Source of the DNA: Gammaproteobacteria bacterium
Lineage (GTDB): Bacteria > Pseudomonadota > Gammaproteobacteria > Eutrophobiales > Eutrophobiaceae
Assembly (NCBI GenBank): GCA_016179185.1
Contig: JACORW010000002.1
Location: 1-38,846, forward strand
Length of the DNA stretch: 38,846 nt
Direction: 5' to 3'
Shown: piece after piece, positions 30,391 to 38,846 of the stretch
How the letters are laid out: every line of letters starts with the position of its first letter
Position numbering within the stretch: the first letter of the stretch is position 1
Notes under the pieces: generated by a model
What the model was told of the DNA's origin: nothing
What the model saw: the letters and a program-made list of their open reading frames with translations, nothing else
The model's database searches: none
Program-made: the position numbers and the translations under genes

Positions 30391-31536
30391 TCAAAACAGC
30401 TCCGCGGGATCCAGCCGGATCACCTGCCGCACCGCGAACGCCGCGGAGGCGGAACCCATCACAAGCGTGAGCATCAGGACGAACAGGATCCGCCCCGGGC
30501 TCAGATCCATGACGATCTCCGACAGCCGTTCGACGACAGTGTAAAGCGCCGCCGCGGCGACGACTCCGGGCAGAAAACCGAACATGGAGAGCAGCAGCGC
30601 TTCACTGGTGACGATCAGATACAGATGCCGCGCCCGGTAACCGATGGCCTTCAGGGTCGCAAATTGCCGCAGGTGGTCCTGGATCTCGTTGAACAGCAAC
30701 TGGTAACAGATGATGATGCCGATGACCAGCGCCACCGCCAGCCCGGTCCCGAATATGATCCCCACCGGCGTCGCGCGCGTGGTGTAGGCCCGTTCCCGCG
30801 CCTCCAGCTCCTCGCGGGTCAGCACCAGGACGTCGTCCGGCAACGTGTGCAGCAGATTTCGCCGGACACCTTCCCGATCGGCGCCGGGGAGCAGCCGCAG
30901 CAGGCCGAGGGAAATGCCGTCCGTCAACCGTTGCGGATCGCGGTGACCGAAGACGTGGAAGTAGGTTTCGTTGCCGGCAATGACGTGGCCCTCATAACTG
31001 AAATTTGCGCCGAGGTCGAACAACCCCGCCACCTTGACTCGGGCCTGGCCCAGCGTGCTTTCCATGCCGGGGAGGATGTTGCCGAGTTCCCGGCGCGAGC
31101 GCCGATCATAAAATATCGTGTCCGCCCGTTTCAGCGACTGCGGAAATCCCGCCGCCTGCGGCAGGCGCAACCCCGGGTTGTCGGGATCGATGCCGAGGAC
31201 AAGAACCCGGTTGCGGCTTCCGTCCTGGGGATTCCACCAATAAGACGCAGAAGCGTAGACGGCCGCGCCCGAGGCCACCCCCGGCGCGGCCAGCGCCTGG
31301 CGCCAGCGCTTGCGGCTGAATTCCTCGGTGGATTTCAGGTTGTCCTTGTCGCGGTGGGACATGACGAGGTCCGCGTCCAGAATCCGCGCCAGATTTGCCT
31401 GACTGTCATTGAGCCCGTTGAAGAAACCCATCTGCATGAACATGATCACGACGGCGAAAGCAATGCCCAGGCAGGACAACAGCAGCCGCCGCGGGCTGTA
31501 AACCAGCATGCGCCACCCGGTGAGGACGAGATGCAT
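30391..31536 (-). CDS. DevC/FtsX-type ABC permease 2
   Basis: 381 residues. One N-terminal helix (LLLSCLGIAFAVVIMFMQMGF, about 18-38), a large periplasmic MacB-like domain, then three helices (GIIFGTGLAVALVIGIIICYQ, LLSMFGFLPGVVAAAALY, VLMLTLVMGSASAAFAV), ending LDPAELF. Typical of DevC exporters of glycolipid or other envelope cargo. Its ATG shares one base with the stop of the first permease (TGATG), so the two are coupled; the two probably make a heterodimer. Confidence 0.9.
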   Translation of the reverse strand: MHLVLTGWRMLVYSPRRLLLSCLGIAFAVVIMFMQMGFFNGLNDSQANLARILDADLVMSHRDKDNLKSTEEFSRKRWRQALAAPGVASGAAVYASASYWWNPQDGSRNRVLVLGIDPDNPGLRLPQAAGFPQSLKRADTIFYDRRSRRELGNILPGMESTLGQARVKVAGLFDLGANFSYEGHVIAGNETYFHVFGHRDPQRLTDGISLGLLRLLPGADREGVRRNLLHTLPDDVLVLTREELEARERAYTTRATPVGIIFGTGLAVALVIGIIICYQLLFNEIQDHLRQFATLKAIGYRARHLYLIVTSEALLLSMFGFLPGVVAAAALYTVVERLSEIVMDLSPGRILFVLMLTLVMGSASAAFAVRQVIRLDPAELF

Positions 31537-32666
31537 CAGAACAGCTCCGCCGGATCGGCCTTGCGCAGCACGCGCAGCGCCAGCACGGCCGCAACCGCGG
31601 ACATCGCCAGGGTCAGCAGCAGCACGACCGCAGCCCGGCCCGCCTCCATGTGCAACGGCAGGCGCGACAGCCTGAAAACCAGCTCATAAAGACAGTACGC
31701 GAGCGCGAAGGCCGCTGCGTAGCCGAGCAGCGCATACAACAGCGCCTGTTCGGCGCCGATGCGCACCAGGTAACCCGGCGCGTAACCCATCGCCTTGAGC
31801 GTGGCGAATTCGTTCAGCCGGCTGCCGATCTCCAGCGCCAGCACCTGGTACAGGATCACGGCGCCAACGATGAATGCGACGACTGCGCCGACGCGGAACA
31901 TGATGCCGACCGGTTTCAGGTGCACCCAGAAATACTGCTCGCGCGCGATGATCTCGGCGCGCGACAGCACCATGACGTCCCCGGGCAGGGTGGCGCTCAG
32001 GCCGGCGATCACGCGTTCCGGATCCGCGCCTGAAGTAAAGCGCAACAGTCCCACGTCGTAGCCGGCCTCGGGGCCGCGGCCGATGATCTCCCGGAAGGTT
32101 CCGGTACTGACAACGACGCCGCCGTCGCTGATGAGGCCGGTGCCCATGGCAAACTCTCCGGCCACCGTCAGCGGCGTGTCGTTGATGTGTACCCTGCCGC
32201 CCGCTTGCCATGCGCCGTACCTGCGGCTCGACAGCCGGTCCAGCAGCAGCGTATTGGGACGACGGATGGCATCTATCTGCGCGTTGATCGCGGGATCCAG
32301 GAACGGTGACTGCGCCGGGTCAACACCGATGACACGGCAACTGCGCGTCCGGCGTTCGGCCGCATTCAGCCAGCGGGCGGTTTCGATCAGGATCGGGATC
32401 GCGGACTCCACGCCGGCGGCGCCGCGCGCCTGCAGCACGCGATACCCGCTCACCGGAAGCGTGCGCTGGGCCGATACGTAGCCGCGTGATACCACGACCG
32501 CGTCAAAATCCAGGCCCCGGTACAACAGCGCGGCATTGATTCGGGCGGCATCGAGAAATCCGACCTCCATGAAGATCAGCAGGATTGCAAAGGTAATGCC
32601 CGCGCCGGCCGCGGCCGCGCGCCTGCGGTTATGAAACGTGTTATGCAACGAGAGCAGCGTGCGCAT
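31536..32666 (-). CDS. DevC/FtsX-type ABC permease 1
   Basis: 376 residues with the same layout as the next permease: an N-terminal helix (AAAAGAGITFAILLIFMEVGF-type), a periplasmic domain (KPVGIMFRVGAVVAFIVGAV after it), and an end ADPAELF. The sequences clearly differ, so this is an old paralogue pair. Eighteen bp after the HlyD-like gene and overlapping permease 2 by one base. Cargo unknown. Confidence 0.9.
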   Translation of the reverse strand: MRTLLSLHNTFHNRRRAAAAGAGITFAILLIFMEVGFLDAARINAALLYRGLDFDAVVVSRGYVSAQRTLPVSGYRVLQARGAAGVESAIPILIETARWLNAAERRTRSCRVIGVDPAQSPFLDPAINAQIDAIRRPNTLLLDRLSSRRYGAWQAGGRVHINDTPLTVAGEFAMGTGLISDGGVVVSTGTFREIIGRGPEAGYDVGLLRFTSGADPERVIAGLSATLPGDVMVLSRAEIIAREQYFWVHLKPVGIMFRVGAVVAFIVGAVILYQVLALEIGSRLNEFATLKAMGYAPGYLVRIGAEQALLYALLGYAAAFALAYCLYELVFRLSRLPLHMEAGRAAVVLLLTLAMSAVAAVLALRVLRKADPAELF

Positions 32667-32684
32667 GCGCCGGGCCCGTGACCG

Positions 32685-33602
32685 CTACTCCCGGATGACA
32701 ACATCCACCTGGAGGTTGATCAGCCGGTCGGAATAGGCGTTGGCCTCCAGCCGTATCAGCGCCTCCACGACCCTCGCGCCCGTTTGCGGGGCCGCGGCCA
32801 GACTTTCCAGCGTGCTCCGGTAAACCATGGTTCCCATGGACTCCACGGTTCCGGTCAGTTTTGCCGGCAGGGCCGCGCTGCTGATCTCGGCCTTTTGCCC
32901 GGCCTTCACCCGTAGCGCATCCGACTCATACACTTCGGCCAGGACGAACATGCTGGATGTGTCGCCAAGCATGAATAACACCGGTCCGGCCTGTTCGCCG
33001 GGCCGTCCCAGCACTTTCAATATCCGCCCGTCCAGCGGCGAACGCACCGTGGCCTCCTCCAGCGCCGCCTCGGCCATCGCCGCCTGTTTCTGCGCGCGCG
33101 CGACGTTCAATTCGGCGCTGCGCTCCAGCTTCCGCATCTCCAATGACGATAGTTTCAGGCGCTGTTCATAGTCGGCGATTTCCTCCTCCCGCCCGGCGAT
33201 GTAGTCGGGCGAGACATATTCCTCCGCCTTGTTCGCATAAAGGCTTTCCAGTCGCTGCGAGGCGTCGCCGTGTCCTTCCTTCAGATTCCGGTATTTTTCC
33301 CGCTCAAGCTCCATGCCGCTGTCGCGTTCCAATTCGGCCTGTGCAAGCGCCAGCTGCGCCTGTTCCAATTGCCCCTGCCGTTCCCCGTGGCTGCCCAGAA
33401 TCGCCAGCACGTCGCCCGTCTTCACCTGCCGGCCTTCACTGACCAGCACGCGCATGATGGTATCCGCGGAAGGCGCGCCGACATTGACCACCCCGCCGTT
33501 CGGCTGAATGCGGCCGAAGCACGCGACTTCCCCGGCGTGCGCGAGCTGCGTGACCAGAAACAGCGCGACCGCCGGGTATTTCAGAATCCGTGCAGCAGGC
33601 AT
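32685..33602 (-). CDS. HlyD/DevB-type periplasmic adaptor
   Basis: 305 residues. A cleavable-looking signal (VALFLVTQLAHAGEVAC, about 12-28), lipoyl half-domain (VSEGRQVKTGDVLAILG), long coiled-coil hairpin (about 80-190, GQLEQAQLALAQAELERDSG onward), second lipoyl half (RSPLDGRILKVLGRPGEQAG), and a beta-barrel (VYESDALRVKAGQKAEI). It links the ABC permeases to the TolC-like channel. Four bp after the TolC-like gene. Confidence 0.9.
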   Translation of the reverse strand: MPAARILKYPAVALFLVTQLAHAGEVACFGRIQPNGGVVNVGAPSADTIMRVLVSEGRQVKTGDVLAILGSHGERQGQLEQAQLALAQAELERDSGMELEREKYRNLKEGHGDASQRLESLYANKAEEYVSPDYIAGREEEIADYEQRLKLSSLEMRKLERSAELNVARAQKQAAMAEAALEEATVRSPLDGRILKVLGRPGEQAGPVLFMLGDTSSMFVLAEVYESDALRVKAGQKAEISSAALPAKLTGTVESMGTMVYRSTLESLAAAPQTGARVVEALIRLEANAYSDRLINLQVDVVIRE

Positions 33603-33606
33603 TTCA

Positions 33607-35151
33607 TTAAAATTCCGGAATCGTCGTCAATTTATCTATCTCCACGGTACCGGATGCATCGGTACCATGCACCAGTGAACCGCTGGCGAAGCGGAGGGTC
33701 GCCAGCGCCACCAGGTGCGCCCGGCGTGCCGCGATGGTTTCCAGTTGCGCGTCCCGATAGCCGTCCTGCAGCGCGATGACATCAATGAAGCTGGAATCGC
33801 CGATCAAAAACCGTTTGCGTTGCTTGTCCAGCGCCTGTGCGTAATACTTCTCGGCTTCCAGCGACACCTGGAAGGCGGCATGACTGTTCGCCACCTCGGT
33901 AACGGCGATCATGACATCGGAGGCGATGGTCTGTGACAGTTGCTCGAGCAGCACCTGCGCCTGTTCCTCGCCAGCCAGGGCCTGGCGCAACTGCCCGCTG
34001 TACAGGCGCTTCTCCACGGGGAATTCCATGGAAAGTCCGCCCATCACCCGCAGGCCGTCATGTTCGTTTGACAGAAATGCCTGCGGCCGCTGGCCGTCAT
34101 CAACGCCGTCATAGCTCAGTTGCAGGGACAGGTCAACGCGCGGCCGCAGGTCCCGCCGCGCGGCCCGCGACAGGATCGCCAGCGCCTCCCTGCTGGATTC
34201 TGCGGCATGCAGGTCGTCACGGCGATCCTGCGCCGAACGGATGACGCGGGCATATTCCGCCGGTCCCGGTACTCCGGGATCGGTGAGTTCGGGAAACGAT
34301 TCCGCGGGCAGCGGCGGTGCGGACAGGGCCATGCCGTCCAGCCCCATGGACACACCGAGCGCCTGGCGCGCCCGGTATTCGTCCAGTTCCGCCGTGACCC
34401 GGCGTGTCCGCTTTTCCCGGCTGTTGGATTGCGCCTGTTCCACATAGGCGAGGGAAAAGAGATCCGATTTGGCGAGCCGGATGACCACGGCCTCCATGTC
34501 GTCCGCCTCCCGCTCCGATGCCCGCAAGATACGCAATATCTGTGTCGCACCGATGCACTCCCAATAGGCGGATACCGTCTCCAGCACGCTGCTGGCGATC
34601 TGGTGCCGAAACAGCGCGTACCGGGCCGCCAGGTCCCGGCGCGCAAACAGCTCGGCCGCCGCCGCCGACGCCTCTCCGCCGCCCCGTGCCAGCGGGATCA
34701 GCATTTCGAATCGTACGCTGCCGCGGCTGATCCAGCGGCGGCTGGTGACGTCGGGATCCTTGAGCACATCCACGCCCGCGTTTGGCGATACCTCCACGCC
34801 GCTGCGAAATTTCTTCCGGAAACCGGCGGAATACATCCAGTCGCTGATGTCCGTGCCATAGTCCCAGGGAAGCAGCGGCGGCAGGCGCTCGCGGAATGCG
34901 GAGGCGTCGGTAATCAGATTCCAGTCGAATTCTCCGCTGGCGCTCTCCAGCAGGCCTTCCCCTGACTCGGTTCCGATCCTTTCCAGGCGGATGGCGTAGT
35001 TGTGCTCAATGGTTGCCGTAACCGCCTGCGCGAGCGTGACCTGGGGCACCTCGGCATCGCCGGCCCCGGACGCGACACCGGGCAGTACTGCCGTCGCCAG
35101 CCCCAGGAAAATCGCGAGATCGGGGCGCAGCATCACGGGCAATTGCGGCAC
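33607..35151 (-). CDS. TolC-family outer-membrane channel
   Basis: 514 residues. Signal peptide (about 8-31, LAIFLGLATAVLPGVASGA), then the repeated coiled-coil/strand layout of outer-membrane efflux proteins (VTLAQAVTATIEHNYAIRL; later ALDKQRKRFLIGDSSFIDVI, a usual C-terminal mark). First gene of the exporter operon, so the whole tripartite machine is encoded together. The 36-bp gap upstream to the DUF2783 gene makes read-through from 35403 possible. Confidence 0.9.
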   Translation of the reverse strand: MPQLPVMLRPDLAIFLGLATAVLPGVASGAGDAEVPQVTLAQAVTATIEHNYAIRLERIGTESGEGLLESASGEFDWNLITDASAFRERLPPLLPWDYGTDISDWMYSAGFRKKFRSGVEVSPNAGVDVLKDPDVTSRRWISRGSVRFEMLIPLARGGGEASAAAAELFARRDLAARYALFRHQIASSVLETVSAYWECIGATQILRILRASEREADDMEAVVIRLAKSDLFSLAYVEQAQSNSREKRTRRVTAELDEYRARQALGVSMGLDGMALSAPPLPAESFPELTDPGVPGPAEYARVIRSAQDRRDDLHAAESSREALAILSRAARRDLRPRVDLSLQLSYDGVDDGQRPQAFLSNEHDGLRVMGGLSMEFPVEKRLYSGQLRQALAGEEQAQVLLEQLSQTIASDVMIAVTEVANSHAAFQVSLEAEKYYAQALDKQRKRFLIGDSSFIDVIALQDGYRDAQLETIAARRAHLVALATLRFASGSLVHGTDASGTVEIDKLTTIPEF

Positions 35152-35187
35152 GGCGCGACTGCATCCATGGAATACATCTAAAATATC

Positions 35188-35403
35188 TCAGCCATCCCCC
35201 GGCGCGGAGCGCGCGGAGCGGAAGCAGTCGCAGATCTCGTCGAGAACCTCACGATCACCGATGTGATTGGCCAGCATCAGGATCAGTTTTGCATTCAGTT
35301 TCTGACTCTGCTCCGGGGTCAGCCCCTGATGCAGCTCGATTAACTGCGCGTAAAAGCCGTCCGGATCCTCGACATTCGGCTGCGTGCGCAATTTCCCGGC
35401 CAT
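35188..35403 (-). CDS. DUF2783 small protein
   Basis: 71 residues. DPDGFYAQLIELHQGLTPEQ and LNAKLILMLANHIGDREVL are the blocks of the DUF2783 family. Helical, with no signal peptide and two cysteines near the end (CDCF). Function unknown. It follows the MBL-fold gene without any gap, a pairing I recall from other genomes, so the two likely act together. Confidence 0.82.
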   Translation of the reverse strand: MAGKLRTQPNVEDPDGFYAQLIELHQGLTPEQSQKLNAKLILMLANHIGDREVLDEICDCFRSARSAPGDG

Positions 35404-36354
35404 TCAGCCCTCCAGGGACCGCCACATGGCGGCATCGCGCTTCGCGGTCCAGATGCGCGGATCGCGGGAGCCGCCGGCTTCATCGTAGGCGCGGGTCACG
35501 TCGAACGGCAGGCAGTGGTCGAAGATGACCCAGTGGCCGAATTCCGGTTGCAGCCGCCGATAGGTCTCCTGGTATACCTGTTTGAGATTGCGCCCGGCGC
35601 GGCGCCCTTTTTTCACGCTCGCGAACATTTTCCTGACGAAGGCGCGGGTGCCCTCGATCCCGGCGCGAACCCTGGCCGGCGTGGTCAACGCATCGCCGCG
35701 CCCGGGGACCAGCGCTTTCGGTTTCAGCGCCGCGACGCGATCCAGTGTTGCCGGCCAGTCGCTGAGATAGGCATCCCCGGTGTAGGGGGTTGCGGCGTAT
35801 TCCACCAGGTCGCCGCTGAACAGCACGCGGTCCTTCGGCAGCCACACCACCGTGTCGCCCTTGGTGTGCCCGCGGCCGAGCTGCATGATGCGCACTTCCA
35901 GCGTGCCGAGCCAGAGCGTCAACTCGCCGGTGAAAGTCAGCGTCGGCCACGTCAGTCCCGGTATGGAATCGCCGCCGCGGAACAGGCGTGGAAAGCGCTC
36001 GTACTCGGATTTGTAGTCCTGGGCGCCGCGCTCAACGATCAGATCCCAGGTGTCCCGGCTGGCGATAATGTGTTGCGCACCGTAGGCGGAGGCACCCAGC
36101 ACGCGCACCGCGTGATAATGGGTCAGCACAACGTACCTGATGGGTCTGTCCGTGATGCCGCGGATGCGCGCAATCACATCCCGGGCCATGATCGGCGTCG
36201 CCTGGGTGTCGATGACCATCACGGCATCGTCGCCGATGATGACGCCGGTGTTCGGGTCGCCCTCCGCGGTGTAGGCGTACGCGTTCGGAGACAGCCTGCT
36301 GAATGTGATCGTCTTCTCCTCCTGATCACCCCGGGATGCGAACGCCTTGGTCAT
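35404..36354 (-). CDS. Metallo-beta-lactamase-fold hydrolase with altered metal motif
   Basis: 316 residues from ATG 36354, which has gagg about 8 nt upstream; the frame opens slightly earlier at a TTG. The MBL fold shows DDAVMVIDTQATP, then VLTHYHAVRVLGASAYG where the normal HxHxDH metal motif should stand. Only the first two histidines remain, and the D-H pair is V-R. Later ligands are kept: GRGHTKGD and LFSGDLVEY. The protein may hold one metal, or bind metal differently. No signal peptide. Immediately followed by the DUF2783 gene. Substrate unknown. Confidence 0.85.
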   Translation of the reverse strand: MTKAFASRGDQEEKTITFSRLSPNAYAYTAEGDPNTGVIIGDDAVMVIDTQATPIMARDVIARIRGITDRPIRYVVLTHYHAVRVLGASAYGAQHIIASRDTWDLIVERGAQDYKSEYERFPRLFRGGDSIPGLTWPTLTFTGELTLWLGTLEVRIMQLGRGHTKGDTVVWLPKDRVLFSGDLVEYAATPYTGDAYLSDWPATLDRVAALKPKALVPGRGDALTTPARVRAGIEGTRAFVRKMFASVKKGRRAGRNLKQVYQETYRRLQPEFGHWVIFDHCLPFDVTRAYDEAGGSRDPRIWTAKRDAAMWRSLEG

Positions 36355-36425
36355 GTGCAGGAACCTCAAGGAATTTTGTTTGTACGATGCAAATTATGGC
36401 AGGTTCAGGCGCGAAATGGTGCGAC

Positions 36426-36678
36426 GGCTACAGTGTGCTGAACGGGCGCCTCAATCAATTCAGCGGCAGATCCACCCGGAATCAGGCCGGTCCGCATGCG
36501 TGGCTACCGGACGGGTTTCAAGGCGCAGACTACCTTGCGCCGGGCGGACTTCGGCATCGCTTACGAACCGGGGCCCACTACCGAAACCTTGGAATTCGAC
36601 CTGTTCGTGGAGGGGATCCGGAAACAGCCGCCGCGTTCTATTGCAACACCGGGATACGGGAGCCATAATCCGGCCTGA
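36426..36678 (+). pseudogene. YceI-family remnant
   Basis: Two pieces in different frames look like parts of a YceI (polyisoprenoid-binding, beta-barrel) protein. These are GYSVLNGRLNQFSG from about 36426 and, from 36496, GFKAQTTLRRADFGIAYEPG and TLEFDLFVEGIRK. The middle is too short, so an internal deletion plus frameshift is inferred. The second piece stays open to TGA 36678. It fills most of the 366-bp gap between the MBL-fold gene and the pilin. Confidence 0.4.
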
Positions 36679-36720
36679 ACATGGCTTTGAAGCAATGCTG
36701 GTCAAGCAGGAGGTCAGGAA

Positions 36721-36990
36721 ATGGGCAGGTATTTGAGGCAGTTGGGACAGGGGATGACCGAGTACATCATCATCGTCGCGCTGATTGCCATTGCGGCGAT
36801 TGCGGTCTACTCGTTCTTTGGCGACACGCTGCGCGGGCAGACGGGCGCCATCGTCAAGGAGTTATCCGGCACAAGTGGCGCAGACTCGACCAAGGCAGCC
36901 CAGGGTGCTGCAGACGCTGCCGCGAAGCAGGCTGAGCACAAGGGCCTGGGCGAATTTACCGGCGGGGCCGAGGCCGGCGCCTCGAAATAG
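36721..36990 (+). CDS. Pilin-like protein (Flp/TadE style)
   Basis: 89 residues. A prepilin-peptidase-like site is present: cleavage after Gly9 would leave QGMTE with Glu at +5, followed by one hydrophobic helix (YIIIVALIAIAAIAVYSFF, about 15-33). The rest is Ala/Gly/Lys-rich and probably disordered. It follows an aggaggtcaggaa leader. A TadG-like gene starts 42 bp downstream, so it belongs to a Tad-type pilus or secretion locus that runs off the window. Confidence 0.75.
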   Translation: MGRYLRQLGQGMTEYIIIVALIAIAAIAVYSFFGDTLRGQTGAIVKELSGTSGADSTKAAQGAADAAAKQAEHKGLGEFTGGAEAGASK

Positions 36991-37032
36991 GCAGCCGGTT
37001 TTCCCCTTCCAGCTCCCACGATCGTAGCCGCC

Positions 37033-38846
37033 ATGGCCGGTGGAAATGGCCGGCAATTGCGGCGGGTCAGGGGCGCAGCCAGGGGCATAGCGCAGAAACG
37101 GCAGCGGGGTCAGGCTGCCGTTTTTGTTTTGTTGTTCATCCCGGTGCTGCTGGTGGCGCTGTTCTTCCTGTACAAGGCCGGCAAGATCACCAGCGACAAG
37201 ATGGAGATGCAGAACGCCGCCGACGCGGCGGCGTTCAGCGTTTCCGTCGTCGAGGCCCGGGACCTCAATTTTGCCTCCTACATGAACCGCGCCATCGTCG
37301 CCAACGAGGTGGCCGCGGGTCAGCTCGTGGGCCTCGCGTCATGGGCATTCCACTGGCGTTCCTACAATGATTATCTGAGCGCGTACGCCACGCCGCTGAA
37401 ACCCACGCCGCTGGCGCCACTGGCCGGCGTGCTGGAGGGCATCGGCAAGTTCTTCAAGATCTCGGGCGACGTGGCGGTGAAGATCATGAAGCCGCTGGCC
37501 AAATACGGCACGCTGATCACCCACAACGTCAACAAGTTCTATGGTTACGCCCAGTACGGGTTCCACCTGACCAGCACGCTGTATGCACTGGGCCAGGTGC
37601 AGGAAATGATCGATCAGAACGCCCCGGACGGCGCGCGCCTGTCGGAATTCGGGCTGCTGACTCTGATCGGCCATCTCGGGACTTACGGCGCGCTGCCGAG
37701 TCTGCCCGGCGAGCAGTTCACGCGCAATTACGATCCCACCGCCACCTCGCCGGTGGCGGATTTCCAAGCCGACGTCGCCGGGGACTCGGACGCCGGTGGA
37801 TATGGGAGGCTGGCGGCGATTATTTACGATTCTTCGGACTTGTTCACGAAGCAGCGTGGATGGATCTTCGACATGTTCAAGATAATGCGCGACTACACGG
37901 GTCTGCCGCCGGACCCGTTTTACAGCGAGGACACGGGAGCCACCGGCGAAACCCGCGGCTGGGCCGGAATCGATGTGGGCAGCAACATCAATCTGGGGAT
38001 ATTCGAGGTGGAGTGGCAGTTCTGGCTCCTGATCCACATTGACTTCACCCGGTCAGGAGGCAGCGAACTGCGCATGGTCGTGCCGTTGAGCGGCAGCAGT
38101 GCGGACATGGCTGCGGGGCAATTCTTCAACTGGTCCGGTGCGGACACGGCGAATCTGGGACTGGGACTCAAGGGCGGATTCAGTGTCAAGGCGTGGATCA
38201 TCATCCCCATCATTGACGAGCGGATCAAGGTTGTGGACGTCGGCGCCAGCATCAAGGTCGTGGATGACCGGCTGCGGATATTCGTGAACCTGTTCGGATC
38301 CGGCAGCGGTTGCGAGCCGGATGATGGCGACGACAGCACCGTCGAGGAATGCGGCGACGTGGAAGGGGAGGAGGGGCTGGAGATTGTCAGCGTGCCGTTT
38401 CCGACGAAATTCCCGGTCTCGGCCGGGTTCGCCCAGGCCGGCGTCAAGAAGGGCACCGGGGCCGCGGCGGTGGATAATTTCCTCACCGCCAATCCCAGTG
38501 GTTCCGAATTCCCGCACATGGGCGCCGAGGTCTCCGCGGCGCTCACGGGTCCTGTGCCGCGGGAGGCTTACGGAACGGCCGCAAACAACATGCTGGCGTG
38601 GGAATTCCCGGTGCCACCCGGGATTTTCTACCAGGCCGGCATGGCCGATCATCGCGTTGCGGACAAGTACGGCGGGCTGCCGCGCTATGTGGACACTGCC
38701 AACAACCGTCCGCTGTATGGCTCCGGGGGCCCGAACCTGCTCATCGGCGTGGTCCAGGGTGAAACGGAATTCGATCTGGGCAATGCCTCGGCGGGCGGCG
38801 TGCGCAGCAAGGAAGTGGAGCCCACCGGGCGGCTGGAATTGACCGA
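37033..38846 (+). CDS. TadG-like pilus assembly protein, partial
   Basis: At least 604 residues from ATG 37033, open to the window edge. The N-terminal Tad domain is clear: RQRGQAAVFVLLFIPVLLVA (one membrane helix, about 26-46), then KITSDKMEMQNAADAAAFS. The long remainder is periplasmic with Gly/Asp-rich stretches (CEPDDGDDSTVEECGD) and no von Willebrand domain recognised so far. TadG-like proteins are minor pilus or surface components. It forms a pair with the pilin at 36721; the rest of the machinery must lie beyond the window. Confidence 0.85.
   Translation, partial: MAGGNGRQLRRVRGAARGIAQKRQRGQAAVFVLLFIPVLLVALFFLYKAGKITSDKMEMQNAADAAAFSVSVVEARDLNFASYMNRAIVANEVAAGQLVGLASWAFHWRSYNDYLSAYATPLKPTPLAPLAGVLEGIGKFFKISGDVAVKIMKPLAKYGTLITHNVNKFYGYAQYGFHLTSTLYALGQVQEMIDQNAPDGARLSEFGLLTLIGHLGTYGALPSLPGEQFTRNYDPTATSPVADFQADVAGDSDAGGYGRLAAIIYDSSDLFTKQRGWIFDMFKIMRDYTGLPPDPFYSEDTGATGETRGWAGIDVGSNINLGIFEVEWQFWLLIHIDFTRSGGSELRMVVPLSGSSADMAAGQFFNWSGADTANLGLGLKGGFSVKAWIIIPIIDERIKVVDVGASIKVVDDRLRIFVNLFGSGSGCEPDDGDDSTVEECGDVEGEEGLEIVSVPFPTKFPVSAGFAQAGVKKGTGAAAVDNFLTANPSGSEFPHMGAEVSAALTGPVPREAYGTAANNMLAWEFPVPPGIFYQAGMADHRVADKYGGLPRYVDTANNRPLYGSGGPNLLIGVVQGETEFDLGNASAGGVRSKEVEPTGRLELT

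Overview
The window looks like chromosomal DNA from a GC-rich, Gram-negative, aerobic proteobacterium, most likely an uncultured gammaproteobacterium. Evidence for this is a TonB-dependent receptor, periplasmic tryptophan-tryptophylquinone (TTQ) amine oxidation, PqiABC intermembrane transport, a TolC-type exporter and a Tad-like pilin locus. The taxonomic placement is inference. All names come from reading translations and motifs; no database search was run, and family comparisons are from memory.

Layout. 1-5.4 kb: a methyltransferase whose 3' end runs into a run of perfect hairpins, then a full-length Lhr-type helicase (both minus strand). 5.5-9.1 kb: a decayed signalling locus, with a membrane Ser/Thr kinase carrying one or two frameshifts, a 5'-truncated higB toxin next to an intact higA, a 48-residue ORF, and a frameshifted formylglycine-generating-enzyme-like (FGE) gene. 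9.2-10.0 kb: a second, different and intact HigBA module with a palindromic operator. 10.0-14.4 kb: two convergent GFA-family zinc proteins, a class I aminotransferase, an MFS exporter and its TetR regulator. 14.6-20.6 kb (plus strand): a TonB receptor, then an aromatic amine dehydrogenase cluster (heavy chain, MauE, MauD, TTQ light chain, monohaem cytochrome c). 20.6-21.75 kb: a membrane HAMP-SpoIIE phosphatase.

21.8-35.2 kb is one long minus-strand block of envelope traffic genes. A TolC/HlyD/two-permease/ATPase (DevBCA-like) exporter is followed by pqiA-pqiB-pqiC-LolA-like-RND. The last four joints of the second set overlap or nearly touch. Both the ABC ATPase and the RND pump end in a cyclic-nucleotide-binding (CNB) domain, which suggests ligand-gated or ligand-localised export and is the best candidate here for an undescribed system. 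35.2-36.4 kb: a DUF2783 protein and a metallo-beta-lactamase-fold protein with a changed metal motif. 36.4-36.7 kb: a YceI remnant. 36.7 kb to the end: a pilin-like protein and a TadG-like protein cut by the window edge.

A second theme is repeat DNA. Several families of short palindromes sit at gene ends, inside an operon and even inside coding sequence. One 26-bp palindrome family encodes the peptide GVG(L/A)(E/R)APTP in the same reading frame three times in two unrelated genes. Mosaic hairpin arrays lie at 24-136, 16865-17012 and 19356-19518.
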